Shown here: one piece after another, positions 49,577 through 58,395 of the stretch | Layout: each line of letters starts with the position of its first letter | Numbering within the stretch: the stretch's first letter is position 1 | Assembly: GCF_004343195.1 (NCBI RefSeq) | Contig: NZ_SMCR01000005.1 | Span: forward strand, 1 to 64,000 | Direction of reading: 5' to 3' | Source of the DNA: Biostraticola tofi | Lineage (GTDB): Bacteria; Pseudomonadota; Gammaproteobacteria; Enterobacterales; Enterobacteriaceae | Length of the DNA: 64,000 bases | Made by a program: the position numbers and the translations under genes | The notes under the pieces: model-generated | What the model was told of the DNA's origin: nothing | Database searches by the model: none | Seen by the model: the letters and a program-made list of their open reading frames with translations, nothing else

Positions 49577-50485
49577 CTAATCGGCCGGTAGTCTGTCCAG
49601 AATAGCTTGTGCGGTATTGACGTCAGTTACCAGCGAATTGATCATCCCTGAGCGTACTGCCCCGATAATCCCCGCCGCTTTTTCCGGTGTAGCCGCCACA
49701 CCTATGGTCAGCGGGGTATTACGCAGTTGTTCCCCGGAGGCCGCCAGCATTCTCTGTTCCCCTTCCCAGTGAAGAATTTCACCTGCCTCGGTAACATAGT
49801 GGCGAAGCACGTCTCCCGCAGCCTGGCTCAGGGCTTGCTCGCCAGGCGTCGCAGTACTGGTTTCACCGCCAGCACTCGGCGCATGGGTCAGACCCACCCC
49901 TACAATAGCGACATCCAGTCTGTGCCATAGGGAAGTAATTTCTTTTACGCTTTGGTCGCTGAGGAACGCATCGCGCAGTTCAGCCGAGGATATATAAGGC
50001 GCGTGCAAGAAATAAGGCGTGCCGCCCATTTGTTCCGCTGCCAGTCGGACAAATTCATTGATCTGAAAGTGGGGAGCAGCCTGCTGCATGCCGCCATTCA
50101 GGGCCACTGTCAGTATTCCCGGTATCCGCGGCAATCCGGATAGGGTCACTTCCCGAACGGCGCGGCCCCACCCAATACCCAGCACAGAACCCGCCTTAAG
50201 GCCCGCCTGTAATAACAGCGAGGCCAGCGGTGCTGCCAGCGCCCCCAGAACATTGGTGGGGGGGGTGTCAACCACGGCGGCGTTTTTGAGATTCAGTCGC
50301 TGGATAAGATCAGCGGTCATATTTTCAGGCGACGTCAGTTCAATCACTTCTATACGTACAATGCCCGCCGCCCGCGCTTTATTCAGTAATCGGGAAACCG
50401 TCGCCGTAGAGACGCCGAGCTTTTTGGCGATGTCTACCTGGGACATATCTGACTGATAGTGCAGCTTGGCAACCATGTGCATCAT
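49577..50485 (-). CDS. SorC/DeoR-family sugar-responsive regulator
   Basis: A regulator of at least 302 residues: an N-terminal helix-turn-helix (MSQVDIAKKLGVSTATVSRL) and a SorC-type sugar-phosphate-binding domain (GSVLGIGWGRAVRE near 90, GGMQQAAPHF, VAIVGVGLTHA near 195). Start uncertain: the ATG at 50485 lacks a Shine-Dalgarno, and the frame stays open to a TAA at about 50548. A CTG at 50527 with AGGA nine bases upstream would add 14 residues (LKEPLLQDIATTRA) resembling the usual SorC N-terminus. It is divergent from the aldolase gene and probably controls the 50.7-54.9 kb operon. Confidence 0.85.
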   Translation of the reverse strand: MMHMVAKLHYQSDMSQVDIAKKLGVSTATVSRLLNKARAAGIVRIEVIELTSPENMTADLIQRLNLKNAAVVDTPPTNVLGALAAPLASLLLQAGLKAGSVLGIGWGRAVREVTLSGLPRIPGILTVALNGGMQQAAPHFQINEFVRLAAEQMGGTPYFLHAPYISSAELRDAFLSDQSVKEITSLWHRLDVAIVGVGLTHAPSAGGETSTATPGEQALSQAAGDVLRHYVTEAGEILHWEGEQRMLAASGEQLRNTPLTIGVAATPEKAAGIIGAVRSGMINSLVTDVNTAQAILDRLPAD

Positions 50486-50735
50486 CGCACGTGTTGTCGC
50501 GATATCTTGTAAAAGAGGCTCTTTCAGCTTGAAATTCCTTTCTGCAATGTATTACACTCAAATCGTCGATTGGGGAATTATTGCTCAATAGGCATGAAAT
50601 TGCAATCAGTGCCGACGGTGCACAAGCCTTATCTGCCGTGCTATGGCAGGGAAATTACCACCCTTTTCCACCGTAGGGATAGGGCGGCCCCGGTAGCGGT
50701 AAACACTGCAGAACTCATCAACTCAGGAGAGAAAG

Positions 50736-51683
50736 ATGTCTAAAATGTCCACATCAGAATTACGGGGATATCAGCAAATATGCGGTACCAACGGAGCCAT
50801 GCTGGTGATTGCCTGTGATCAGCGCGGCGCCATGCGCAGCCTGCTGGCCAGCGATCCCAAGCAGCAGGCGGGAATTTCCGAGCATGCATTGGGGGAAATA
50901 AAGGCGGATATTACGCGTTACCTTGCAAGTAAAGCCTCCTGTGTGCTGGTTGATCCGGTGTGTGCTGTCCCGCAGCTGGTGGACGATGGCATCATCGCCA
51001 GGGATACCGCGCTGTTGATTGGCCTGGATGCTTCAGGCTGGGATACCTCACCGGAAGGCTATCGGTTATCCAGGCTAGTGCCGGGTATTAATGCCCGCCG
51101 GGTGAGAGAGCTGGGAGCGACCGGCGGTAAGATCATGGTGTATCTCCGTTCAGACCAGGAACAGGCTAATCAGCACAACATCGCTATTTTACGCCAGTGC
51201 ATAGAGGATTTCAGCCGCGAGGATCTGTTGCTGGTGGTGGAATTTCTTACCTATCCGCTCGAAAACGAAACCGAGGAAGAATATCGGGACCGCTTCCCGG
51301 ACTTGATTCGCGGTGGGACGCGGATTTCCCTGGAATGCGGAGCAAAGGTGCTTAAATTACCCTATCCGGGGTCGGCCCAGGTCTGCGCCGATATCACTCG
51401 CCTGGCTGGTGACGTGCCATGGGCGGTATTATCAGCCGGTGTGGATCACAGCACTTTTGTCACGCAGGTCGCAGATGCCATTCGCAACGGCGCATCAGGG
51501 GTGATTGCGGGCCGTTCTCTGTGGAAGGACTGCATTTCACTGGATCGCGACCAGACTCGAACCAAGCTTGAAACCCTGGCTGTTCCACGGTTGAATGAAC
51601 TGCAATCGGTTATTCATCAGTATTATGTCCCCGCCGGGCAAACGGTAGCGACCACCGCCGGGCATACTCACTCTCAACAGTAA
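50736..51683 (+). CDS. Class I aldolase, LacD/YihT (tagatose-bisphosphate aldolase-like)
   Basis: A 315-residue TIM-barrel aldolase. The N-terminal AMLVIACDQRGAMRSLL corresponds to the LacD/YihT start; the Schiff-base lysine is K207 in AKVLKLPYPG; the phosphate site is AVLSAGVDHSTF and ASGVIAGRSLWKD near 260. Family members cleave tagatose-1,6-bisphosphate or 6-deoxy-6-sulfofructose-1-phosphate. No sulfosugar genes are nearby, and with a PTS and a kinase downstream, a ketose bisphosphate is the likely substrate. It has AGGAGAG upstream. The C-terminal tail AGHTHSQQ is unusual. Confidence 0.85.
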   Translation: MSKMSTSELRGYQQICGTNGAMLVIACDQRGAMRSLLASDPKQQAGISEHALGEIKADITRYLASKASCVLVDPVCAVPQLVDDGIIARDTALLIGLDASGWDTSPEGYRLSRLVPGINARRVRELGATGGKIMVYLRSDQEQANQHNIAILRQCIEDFSREDLLLVVEFLTYPLENETEEEYRDRFPDLIRGGTRISLECGAKVLKLPYPGSAQVCADITRLAGDVPWAVLSAGVDHSTFVTQVADAIRNGASGVIAGRSLWKDCISLDRDQTRTKLETLAVPRLNELQSVIHQYYVPAGQTVATTAGHTHSQQ

Positions 51684-51694
51684 CAGGAGCCGCC

Positions 51695-52255
51695 ATGGCA
51701 GTCGAAACCGGGAAGCGCGTTGTTTTGGTCAATGGCATACCCGCGTCGGGGAAAAGCCGGCTCGCGGCCGCTCTGTCAGAACGCACCACCTGGCCGGTAC
51801 TTTCACTGGACTCCATCAAGAATCCTTTTCTTGAAAGAATCGAGGGGGTAGATCGAGAATTCAACCGTTTACTGGGCAAGGCAAGTTACCAGGCTATCTG
51901 GTCGATTGTTGCCGATGCGCCTGCCGGAACCACTTTTATTATCGATGCCTGGTTTGGGTTTCAGCCTAAAGAGCTTCTTCACCATTATCTTTTGCAGGCC
52001 AATGTGCGTCATGGGGCTGAAATATGGTGCAAGATATCTGCAGCAACCGCTGCAAATCGTTATCAAGCTCGTCTGGATCAACGTTTACCTGGCCATCCCG
52101 GCAAGGAATATATCCCAGAACTGGTTGCCCTGGCCGCCAGAGCAGAGCCGATGATGCTTACTCCATTTCTGACGGTAGAACATACGACGCCGCTGGATAT
52201 GGACAGCGTCTATAAATGGATCACCGAAGCATTAGAGGAAAACCTGATATTTTAA
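51695..52255 (+). CDS. P-loop kinase-like protein
   Basis: A 186-residue P-loop NTPase. Walker A is LVNGIPASGKSRLAAALS (about 11-28), then LSLDSIKNPFLE (acidic lid/acceptor region), FIIDAWFGF (about 88) and a lid-like KISAATAANRYQARLD with conserved arginines. It resembles small-molecule kinases of the zeta-toxin/chloramphenicol phosphotransferase or gluconate-kinase groups. It begins 12 bases after the aldolase, so the best guess is a sugar-phosphate kinase of this pathway, taking the place of the unrelated LacC (PfkB) kinase. Substrate not recognisable. Confidence 0.7.
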   Translation: MAVETGKRVVLVNGIPASGKSRLAAALSERTTWPVLSLDSIKNPFLERIEGVDREFNRLLGKASYQAIWSIVADAPAGTTFIIDAWFGFQPKELLHHYLLQANVRHGAEIWCKISAATAANRYQARLDQRLPGHPGKEYIPELVALAARAEPMMLTPFLTVEHTTPLDMDSVYKWITEALEENLIF

Positions 52256-52467
52256 TCTGAGCATCTGTAAAGCGATGTTTAAAAAAGGGGGATTCAATGT
52301 TCGATTCAATACCGATTCGTAGAGTTTCCGATTATGCTATAGGAAATTTGTTATTTTTCCGAAATTAATAGGTTGTTAATATTATATAGCAGTGATTAGA
52401 TCACAGTTTTAAGATTTCGAGAAAAGTATACTCATTTAAATATGTGTTCATCGAGGTAGCCTCTGTT

Positions 52468-52911
52468 ATGTTAACTGACTGGATTAATGAAGGTAATATT
52501 GAATTAATTCCTTATGTAAAAAACTGGCGCGATGCAGTTGAAACCGCTGTACGTCCACTAATTACCACAAAAGCGGTTGAGCAGAGATATCTCGATGCTA
52601 TTTTTACCCTGCATGAGCAAATCGGGCCATATTATGTTTTAGGCGAAGGTATTGCCATGCCTCATGCCAGACCAGAGGAGGGCGTTAATAAGACCGCACT
52701 TTCATTGTTGATTATTTCCGGAGGTGTCGAATTTGGCAGTGAAGAAAATGATCCGGTGTATATCGTGTTTGCATTGTCTGCAATAGATAGTCATTCACAT
52801 ATTGATATGATTGCCGGTCTTTCACATTTATTTTGCGACGATCAGAAAATAAACCAGTTAAAGAATGCCACTAGCAAGTTGGAGGTTCTAGAAATTATCC
52901 GTCAATTTTGA
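52468..52911 (+). CDS. PTS EIIA component (fructose/mannitol/ascorbate type)
   Basis: A 147-residue EIIA of the PTS_EIIA_2 fold, with the phosphorylated histidine in GIAMPHARPEEGV (about residue 65). It resembles UlaC/SgaA. ATG 52468 is used because GAGG lies before it; an in-frame ATG at 52444 is not preceded by a Shine-Dalgarno. The gap before it (about 210 bases, AT-rich, with GTGATTAGATCAC at 52392-52404) suggests a separate promoter. Confidence 0.87.
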   Translation: MLTDWINEGNIELIPYVKNWRDAVETAVRPLITTKAVEQRYLDAIFTLHEQIGPYYVLGEGIAMPHARPEEGVNKTALSLLIISGGVEFGSEENDPVYIVFALSAIDSHSHIDMIAGLSHLFCDDQKINQLKNATSKLEVLEIIRQF

Positions 52912-52996
52912 AAATGCTAATAAGAGTGTATTAATAGCCATTATTGCCTGTGGCGGCACAATGCTGGGCAATAGTTCATAACCGAAGGAATATGCT

Positions 52997-53296
52997 ATGA
53001 AAAAATTATCTATTATGGCAGTGTGCGGGGCAGGGTTAGGCAGCAGTTTTGCCTGTGAGATGAGCATCGAGGCTGCTTTAAAAGAACTTGGCGTTGAAGC
53101 CGACCTCTCTCACTGCGATATTTCAAGTGCGACATCAAGCCGGGCCGATATCATCGTGACCGGAGAAAATTTCCGTTCCCAGTTTCAGCATTACACCATC
53201 AATGCAAATATTATCTATCTCAAAAGACTCGTAGACAAAAAAGAAATAATAAGCAAGCTTACCCCGGTATTACAAGATAAAGGCTACCTGAGTTAA
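52997..53296 (+). CDS. PTS EIIB component (ascorbate/lactose-like)
   Basis: A 99-residue EIIB with the phosphocysteine in MAVCGAGLGSSFACEMS (Cys 10), the P-loop typical of UlaB/SgaB. It accepts phosphate from the EIIA encoded upstream and passes it to the sugar bound by the EIIC. AAGGAA is placed before the ATG. Confidence 0.9.
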   Translation: MKKLSIMAVCGAGLGSSFACEMSIEAALKELGVEADLSHCDISSATSSRADIIVTGENFRSQFQHYTINANIIYLKRLVDKKEIISKLTPVLQDKGYLS

Positions 53297-53346
53297 TTAT
53301 ATTTTTTTAGTATCCGATATGGTGAATGTTATAGGGGACTTAGAAT

Positions 53347-54612
53347 ATGTCTTTCCTTCATTTTATTGTTAATGATATTTTGGGGCAGGCGTCTATATTA
53401 ATATCGCTTATCGCCATGATAGGGCTTATTGCCCTTAAGAAAAGCCCTGGGCAAGTCATTACCGGTACTCTGAAAACCCTGCTGGGATTTTTAGTTTTGC
53501 TGGCTGGTGCCAATATCATCGTCAATGCTCTGAATTTTCTGGGTGAAATTTTCCAGAAAGGTTTTAATATGCGTGGGGTGGTCACAGATGTGGGATCCAT
53601 CGCCGGCATTGCCCAGCAGACGCTCGGCAGAGAAACCGCATTAATTATGGTTCTCGCTTTCTGTGTCAATATCTTGATAGCGCGTTTTACACGTTATAAG
53701 TATATTTTCCTGACCGGGCAGGCTTCTTTATGGATGGCGACCGTGTGTTCGGTTATTGGCTATATGGGTGGATTACGCGGTGCTGAATTGATTGTTATCG
53801 GTGGTGTGCTAGCCGGACTGATGGCGGTATGTATGCCCGCGCTGGCCCAGCCCATCGTGCGCAAGATAACCGGTTCGGATGATATTGCTTTGGGGCATTT
53901 CTGTACCATCGGCTATATCGTCCAGGCGGGGGTGGCCAAGGTCACCGGCGACAGCAGTAAAAGCACCGAGGACTTCGAACTGCCCCAGTCATTTTCATTT
54001 CTGCAGGATACTTACCTGTCGATGATGATCGTGATGTTCCCTATTTACCTGATTCCAGCTATTGCCGCCGGCCCGGAGGTCGTCGCGCCCTTCGCTGATG
54101 GGGTGAACTATCTGGTTTATGCATTCATGCAGTCGGTGCAGTTTGTGGTGGGCGTCTATGTGCTGTTATCGGGTGTTCGTTTGCTACTGGCCGAGATAGT
54201 GCCGGCATTTCGCGGTATTGCACTGCGGATTGTGCCTAATGCTGTTCCAGCGCTGGACTGCCCGGTATTGTTTCCTTACGCACCCAATGCGGTGATCATC
54301 GGTTTTATTTCGACGACTATTGGTTCTGTCATCGGCATGTTCCTGTTTCCCTGGGTGGGGCTTGCGATGATCCTGCCTGGCATGCTGACCAATTTCTTTG
54401 CCGGCGGTACGGCAGGCATTTTTGCCAATGCGGTAGGCGGCAGGCGAGGGGCGATTATCGGCGGTATCTTTCATGGGCTGTTTATTACCTTGCTGCCGGC
54501 CCTGTTATTACCGTTACTGGGACAATATGGTTTCGCTAACGTGACCTTCAGTGATTCAGACGTTATCAGCGTCGGTCTACTCTTTGGCCATATCCTGAAT
54601 TTCTTTTATTAA
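53347..54612 (+). CDS. PTS EIIC component, ascorbate family (UlaA/SgaT-like)
   Basis: A 421-residue membrane permease with about 10-11 helices, of the ascorbate-type PTS (elevator) family: ILISLIAMIGLIALKKSPGQ near the start, TLLGFLVLLAGANIIV, and the duplicated half with APNAVIIGFISTTIGS near 318. It is shorter than UlaA (465). Transport substrates of this family include ascorbate and other sugar acids. No ulaDEFG enzymes are nearby, so the substrate here is probably different. Confidence 0.88.
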   Translation: MSFLHFIVNDILGQASILISLIAMIGLIALKKSPGQVITGTLKTLLGFLVLLAGANIIVNALNFLGEIFQKGFNMRGVVTDVGSIAGIAQQTLGRETALIMVLAFCVNILIARFTRYKYIFLTGQASLWMATVCSVIGYMGGLRGAELIVIGGVLAGLMAVCMPALAQPIVRKITGSDDIALGHFCTIGYIVQAGVAKVTGDSSKSTEDFELPQSFSFLQDTYLSMMIVMFPIYLIPAIAAGPEVVAPFADGVNYLVYAFMQSVQFVVGVYVLLSGVRLLLAEIVPAFRGIALRIVPNAVPALDCPVLFPYAPNAVIIGFISTTIGSVIGMFLFPWVGLAMILPGMLTNFFAGGTAGIFANAVGGRRGAIIGGIFHGLFITLLPALLLPLLGQYGFANVTFSDSDVISVGLLFGHILNFFY

Positions 54613-54626
54613 TTGATGGAGATGCT

Positions 54627-54932
54627 ATGTCTACTTATATAGAGGCTATCCTGGAGCAACAGTTACCGCCCAAAGAGTGTGCTGATGCACTTAATCAGTT
54701 GGGTAAGGATTACAGCGAGCGGGGTGAGACCGACCAGGCCATTGCCTGCTGGGAAAAAAGCATGGAGTGTTACGGTAAACCCGGCTTTGCTCAGGCCCAG
54801 TTGATGAAGGCGTATAACGTGAGACGACGGCAATGCTCTGAAGCCAGGGATGCAAAAGGGCTTGAGCTGTTTTCGGATAAAATCGATCAACTGATGCAAA
54901 AAAGCAAAGACGCCATCCGCTATGGATTTTAG
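54627..54932 (+). CDS. TPR-like small protein
   Basis: A 101-residue helical protein. Residues 17-50 form one tetratricopeptide repeat (ALNQLGKDYSERGETDQAIA then CWEKSMEC). Start 14 bases after the EIIC stop, with GGAG upstream, so it is the last gene of the PTS operon. Its function is unknown; scaffolding of the cytosolic enzymes or regulation of the PTS are both possible. It does not resemble any PTS component. Confidence 0.7.
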   Translation: MSTYIEAILEQQLPPKECADALNQLGKDYSERGETDQAIACWEKSMECYGKPGFAQAQLMKAYNVRRRQCSEARDAKGLELFSDKIDQLMQKSKDAIRYGF

Positions 54933-55027
54933 GCATCTTTGCCTGGCTAGATTGATACGCAAGGATGCGTTTATATTACGGCAAACCGATGCAGATTCGC
55001 CAAAGCGACCCGCATAAAGCCGGATCT

Positions 55028-55162
55028 TCATTTTGTTGACTCATGGACAGCAAAGCCTGACTCACCGGCGGCGATCCCCGGTTTCAGCGTCAGTGCCGGG
55101 ATAATGAGGGTGCCGTTGCGTATTGCCCGCCAGGCCAGCGCGCCGCTTAACGCGCAGGTCAT
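55028..55162 (-). CDS. Short ORF or gene remnant
   Basis: A 44-codon reading frame (MTCALSGALAWRAIRNG and on to FAVHESTK) in the 263-base gap between the TPR gene and the crotonase gene, on the crotonase strand and 34 bases beyond its stop. The Shine-Dalgarno is poor. The composition looks protein-like, so it may be the degraded end of a former operon gene. Another frame is also open across it, so the evidence is thin. Confidence 0.25.
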   Translation of the reverse strand: MTCALSGALAWRAIRNGTLIIPALTLKPGIAAGESGFAVHESTK

Positions 55163-55195
55163 TTGCCGACGTTAGCGTCAGCGCGCGTATCACCT

Positions 55196-55897
55196 TCAAG
55201 GTTTTCCCTGTTCAACCCAGCTAGCTAAATCGTCGACGGCCTGACGATTGAGCGTGGCTGAAGGATAACCGGGCAGCTGCTGGGTATAGCGGCGAATGAC
55301 ACGCAGCGCAGCCGCCGATTTTCCCTTGATGCTGCTGACGAGTTCTTCGCCGGCCAGCGCCAACTGATCATCGGCGACGACCCGGGTCACCAGACCGATG
55401 CTTCGGGCTTCATCAGCCGCCACCTGTCGTCCAGTCAGTACCAGTTCCTCGGCAATACGTGGCTGTATGAAGTAGGGCAGATACGCCACCACAATCAACG
55501 GCGCCAGGTTGTGGTCGATTTCATCAAAACCAAAATGTGCGCTTTGGGCGGCGATAGAAAGGGTGCTGTGCAGTGAGATACCTGATCCAAAGCCAAGCGC
55601 CCGCCCCTGGATCAGCGCAATGCTGATACCCGGAAACTGACGTAATTGTTCATTGGCGGTAAGAATAAGGTTTAAATTATCGCGTAAAGGAACCTCGGGT
55701 AGCCGCTCTTTCTGGTCACGGCCCAGGGTAAAATCAGCTCCCTTGGCGGCGATGACCAGGATCTCCGCCTGTTGTTCGCCGGCGCGCTTTATGCCAGCGA
55801 TAAAGTCCAGCATCAATTGCCGGGTAAACCGGTTATCGGTATGCGGGCTGTTAATTGTCAGTCTTGCAACTTGGCCATCAAAATTGTATTCAATCAT
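55196..55897 (-). CDS. Enoyl-CoA hydratase/isomerase-family (crotonase) protein
   Basis: A 233-residue crotonase-fold protein. The oxyanion-hole regions are KGADFTLGRD (about 52) and GRALGFGSGISLHSTLSIAA (about 97-116). The usual catalytic glutamates of enoyl-CoA hydratase are not both obvious: HFGFDEIDHNLAPL has Asp/Glu at the second position. Its CoA substrate is unknown. ATG 55897 lies four bases after the monooxygenase stop; the open frame upstream overlaps that gene. Last gene of the eight-gene operon. Confidence 0.83.
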   Translation of the reverse strand: MIEYNFDGQVARLTINSPHTDNRFTRQLMLDFIAGIKRAGEQQAEILVIAAKGADFTLGRDQKERLPEVPLRDNLNLILTANEQLRQFPGISIALIQGRALGFGSGISLHSTLSIAAQSAHFGFDEIDHNLAPLIVVAYLPYFIQPRIAEELVLTGRQVAADEARSIGLVTRVVADDQLALAGEELVSSIKGKSAAALRVIRRYTQQLPGYPSATLNRQAVDDLASWVEQGKP

Positions 55898-55901
55898 AGT
55901 G

Positions 55902-57194
55902 TTAATCCAGTTCCAGGTTCTCTCGTAGCGTATTCCCCGCATAATCGGTATGAAACAGCCCCCGTTTTTGCAGGATGGGTACTACAGATTCTATAAAGCG
56001 GTGCAGCCCATCGGGCAGGCTGTCAATCATCAGGTTAAAGCCATCGGCAGCGCCGGCAAGAAACCAGCGTTGGACAAGATCTGCCACCTGCTGTGGAGTG
56101 CCGATGACTTGCATATGCCCGCCGCCGTTACGATAAAGCAGCTCCCGCACCGTCAGATGCTCTTCCCGCGCCAGGCGCAAGGCGGCGGATCGGAAACCTT
56201 CCGCTCCGCGAAAATCGCTGTTGGCGATAATTTTCTCTACCGGCAGCGGCTCATCCAGGTGCAGATCTGTAGCCTGTACGCCGAGGCGCAGCGCCAGTTT
56301 TTTCAGTTCGCTGTCACCAGCCAGCAGGTCCAACTGTTGTTTGCGCGCTATGGCTTCACGCTCTGACCCGCCGATGATTGGCATCAGTCCCGGTAAAATC
56401 TTGATGCTATTGGCCGAGCGCCCCCTGGCGCAGGCACGCAGTTTGATATCCTGATAAAATTCCCGCGCGCTGCCAAGGGTGTTCTGAGCGGTAAACACCA
56501 CATCCGCCGTTCGCGAGGCCAGATTTCGCCCCGGTTCTGATGCGCCAGCCTGGAACAGCACCGGGTGACGCTGTGCCGAAGGAGGCAGGGTCAGCGGCCC
56601 CTGTACCTGGAAATGTTCTCCCTGATGGTTGATAGCGCCGATCCGCTGCGGGTCGGCAAATTCTCCGCTGATTTTGTCGCCGATAATGGCGCCCGGCTGC
56701 CAGCTCTGCCACAGGGCTGAAACCACATCGACGAATTCTTCTGCTCGCCGGTAGCGGGCAGTGCCGGCCGGCAGTGCGCTTTGGCCGAAATTGGCCGCCA
56801 CATCCGGCACAAAGGTGGTGACAATATTCCATCCGGCCCGGCCAGCGCTGAGATGATCGAGCGTCATAAAACGCCTGGCCAGATTGAACGGTTCATTGAA
56901 GGTAGTGGAGGCCGTCCCTACCAGGCCGATATGACGGGTGATGGCGGCCATGGACGACAGCACCGCTACCGGATCCATCGCGCCCAGATTGGGTCGCTGG
57001 TATGCTTCTTCTCCAGCAGCCAACGTATCGGCCAAAAACACCGCATGCAGTTTGCCCTGTTCGGCGCAGCGGGCGATATCCTGGAAATAGCCGGGATCAA
57101 AATAGGCGGTGGCCGGCCGTTCCCCCAGTCGCCAGGCAGCAGGATGCATGCCCAGTCCCAGGACGGTGACGTTAAGGATAAGGCCGGCACTCAT
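55902..57194 (-). CDS. FMN-dependent LLM-class monooxygenase, NtaA/DszA type
   Basis: A 430-residue bacterial-luciferase-like TIM-barrel monooxygenase. The NtaA/SnaA/DszA subgroup is indicated by LNVTVLGLGMHPAAWRL, by FNEPFNLARRFMTLDHLSAG, by GWNIVTTF near residue 125 and by QAGASEPGRNLASRTADVVF near 225. Members oxidise C-N or C-S bonds (nitrilotriacetate, dibenzothiophene sulfone, N-acetyl-S-succinocysteine). A flavin reductase partner is needed and is not encoded in the window. ATG overlaps the upstream monooxygenase stop (ATGA). Confidence 0.87.
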   Translation of the reverse strand: MSAGLILNVTVLGLGMHPAAWRLGERPATAYFDPGYFQDIARCAEQGKLHAVFLADTLAAGEEAYQRPNLGAMDPVAVLSSMAAITRHIGLVGTASTTFNEPFNLARRFMTLDHLSAGRAGWNIVTTFVPDVAANFGQSALPAGTARYRRAEEFVDVVSALWQSWQPGAIIGDKISGEFADPQRIGAINHQGEHFQVQGPLTLPPSAQRHPVLFQAGASEPGRNLASRTADVVFTAQNTLGSAREFYQDIKLRACARGRSANSIKILPGLMPIIGGSEREAIARKQQLDLLAGDSELKKLALRLGVQATDLHLDEPLPVEKIIANSDFRGAEGFRSAALRLAREEHLTVRELLYRNGGGHMQVIGTPQQVADLVQRWFLAGAADGFNLMIDSLPDGLHRFIESVVPILQKRGLFHTDYAGNTLRENLELD

Positions 57195-58366
57195 TGCCTG
57201 CCCAGCCTCAATCCTCGCGCTTCCAGCAGGGGCAGTACCTGCTCGGCAAAAAATGCCAGCTCCGGCACATAGTCATAAAAGCCCAGCTGGACACCATCAA
57301 TACCAGCCTGATGCAGTTTCTCCAGGGCATCGGCCACCTCTTCAGGTGAGCCGATAATCTGAATATGCCCGCCGAGGATGCGGTCGGCCGGAATATGCTG
57401 TTTCCAGCCATGGGCATCGCCACCGCTGTGCCGGGCGGTATAGGCCTGAATCGACTCCCTGTCGGCGCGCTCGACGATAGCGTCACGGTAAGCAAAAGCT
57501 TCCTGGCGAGTCGGCTTGCAGATAATCAGCGGGAAGATGATGATTTTGGTGTCTCGGCCCAACCGGTGGTAAGGCTCGCGTATCGCCTGCGTATGGGCCG
57601 GCAGGGCCTCGATCGCCTGTTCAAACACCGCTCCGGCGGGGCTTGACGTGAACACAATGTCCGAGTGCTCTGCGGCATAGGCAAAGCCGGCGGCAGAGGC
57701 GCTGGCCGAGACCATAATCGGCCGACCGTAGCGCGGGCGCGGCGAAACCCAGGCATCCTGCAACTGATAAAATCTACCGTCAAAAGTCAGGTTATCTTCG
57801 CCTTCCCATAGCCGTTCCATGATCTCGGAAAACTCGCCGGCCTGTTGGTAGCGAGCATCATGGTCCAGTCTGTCCATGCCGAACATCAGCGGCTCTTTGG
57901 CATCGTAACCGGTAACGATATTCAGCCCGAAACGCCCCTGGGCGATATGGTCGGCCGTAGCGGCAAAACGCGCCAGATAGAGTGGATGCAGGTTACCGTA
58001 CAACACATTAACCGTTGAAATAGTCATGATGCTGGTGGTTATCGAACTGAGCGCTACCGTGGTGATAAATGGGTCCAGGAAATTTTCCCGGTAGTGAGCT
58101 TCACCGCCGAAGCCCCCTTTGGGGACCCACTGCTGCAGGCTGAAGACAAAATCAAAGCCGTGCTTTTCAGCACTGAGTGTCAGCTGCTTATTGTATTCAA
58201 ATTGCCAATCGGTGCCGCGCGGATAGGTGGATTGGGAAAATCCGCCGGTCTGGGTAGGCAGGAACAGGCCCAGCATTAACGGTTGCCTGGCGGCTTTGGC
58301 CAGCGGGCTATCGGCATCATCCAGTGGTCCGGGCCGGGTGTGGCGTTGGGAAGTCTGCTGCGTCAT
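57191..58366 (-). CDS. FMNH2-dependent LLM-class monooxygenase, SsuD/SfnG-like
   Basis: A 391-residue luciferase-like monooxygenase, most like the dimethylsulfone/alkanesulfonate group: LMLGLFLPTQTGGFSQSTYP, EKHGFDFVFSLQQWVPKGGF, then RFGLNIVTGYDAKEPLMFG and SASASAAGFAYAAEHSDIVF. It would use FMNH2 and O2 to cleave a C-S (or related) bond. ATG 58366 has GGAGAG at the correct distance; an in-frame ATG at 58396 is less likely. Twenty-nine bases separate it from the binding-protein gene. Confidence 0.87.
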   Translation of the reverse strand: MTQQTSQRHTRPGPLDDADSPLAKAARQPLMLGLFLPTQTGGFSQSTYPRGTDWQFEYNKQLTLSAEKHGFDFVFSLQQWVPKGGFGGEAHYRENFLDPFITTVALSSITTSIMTISTVNVLYGNLHPLYLARFAATADHIAQGRFGLNIVTGYDAKEPLMFGMDRLDHDARYQQAGEFSEIMERLWEGEDNLTFDGRFYQLQDAWVSPRPRYGRPIMVSASASAAGFAYAAEHSDIVFTSSPAGAVFEQAIEALPAHTQAIREPYHRLGRDTKIIIFPLIICKPTRQEAFAYRDAIVERADRESIQAYTARHSGGDAHGWKQHIPADRILGGHIQIIGSPEEVADALEKLHQAGIDGVQLGFYDYVPELAFFAEQVLPLLEARGLRLGRQ

Positions 58367-58395
58367 AAAAGGGCTCTCCGGGGGCGAAGTTAACA

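Noticed and set aside
52392-52404. GTGATTAGATCAC as a CRP site before the PTS EIIA gene
   Set aside because: The half-sites are separated by five bases rather than six and the outer T/A bases do not fit. It remains only a generic short palindrome.
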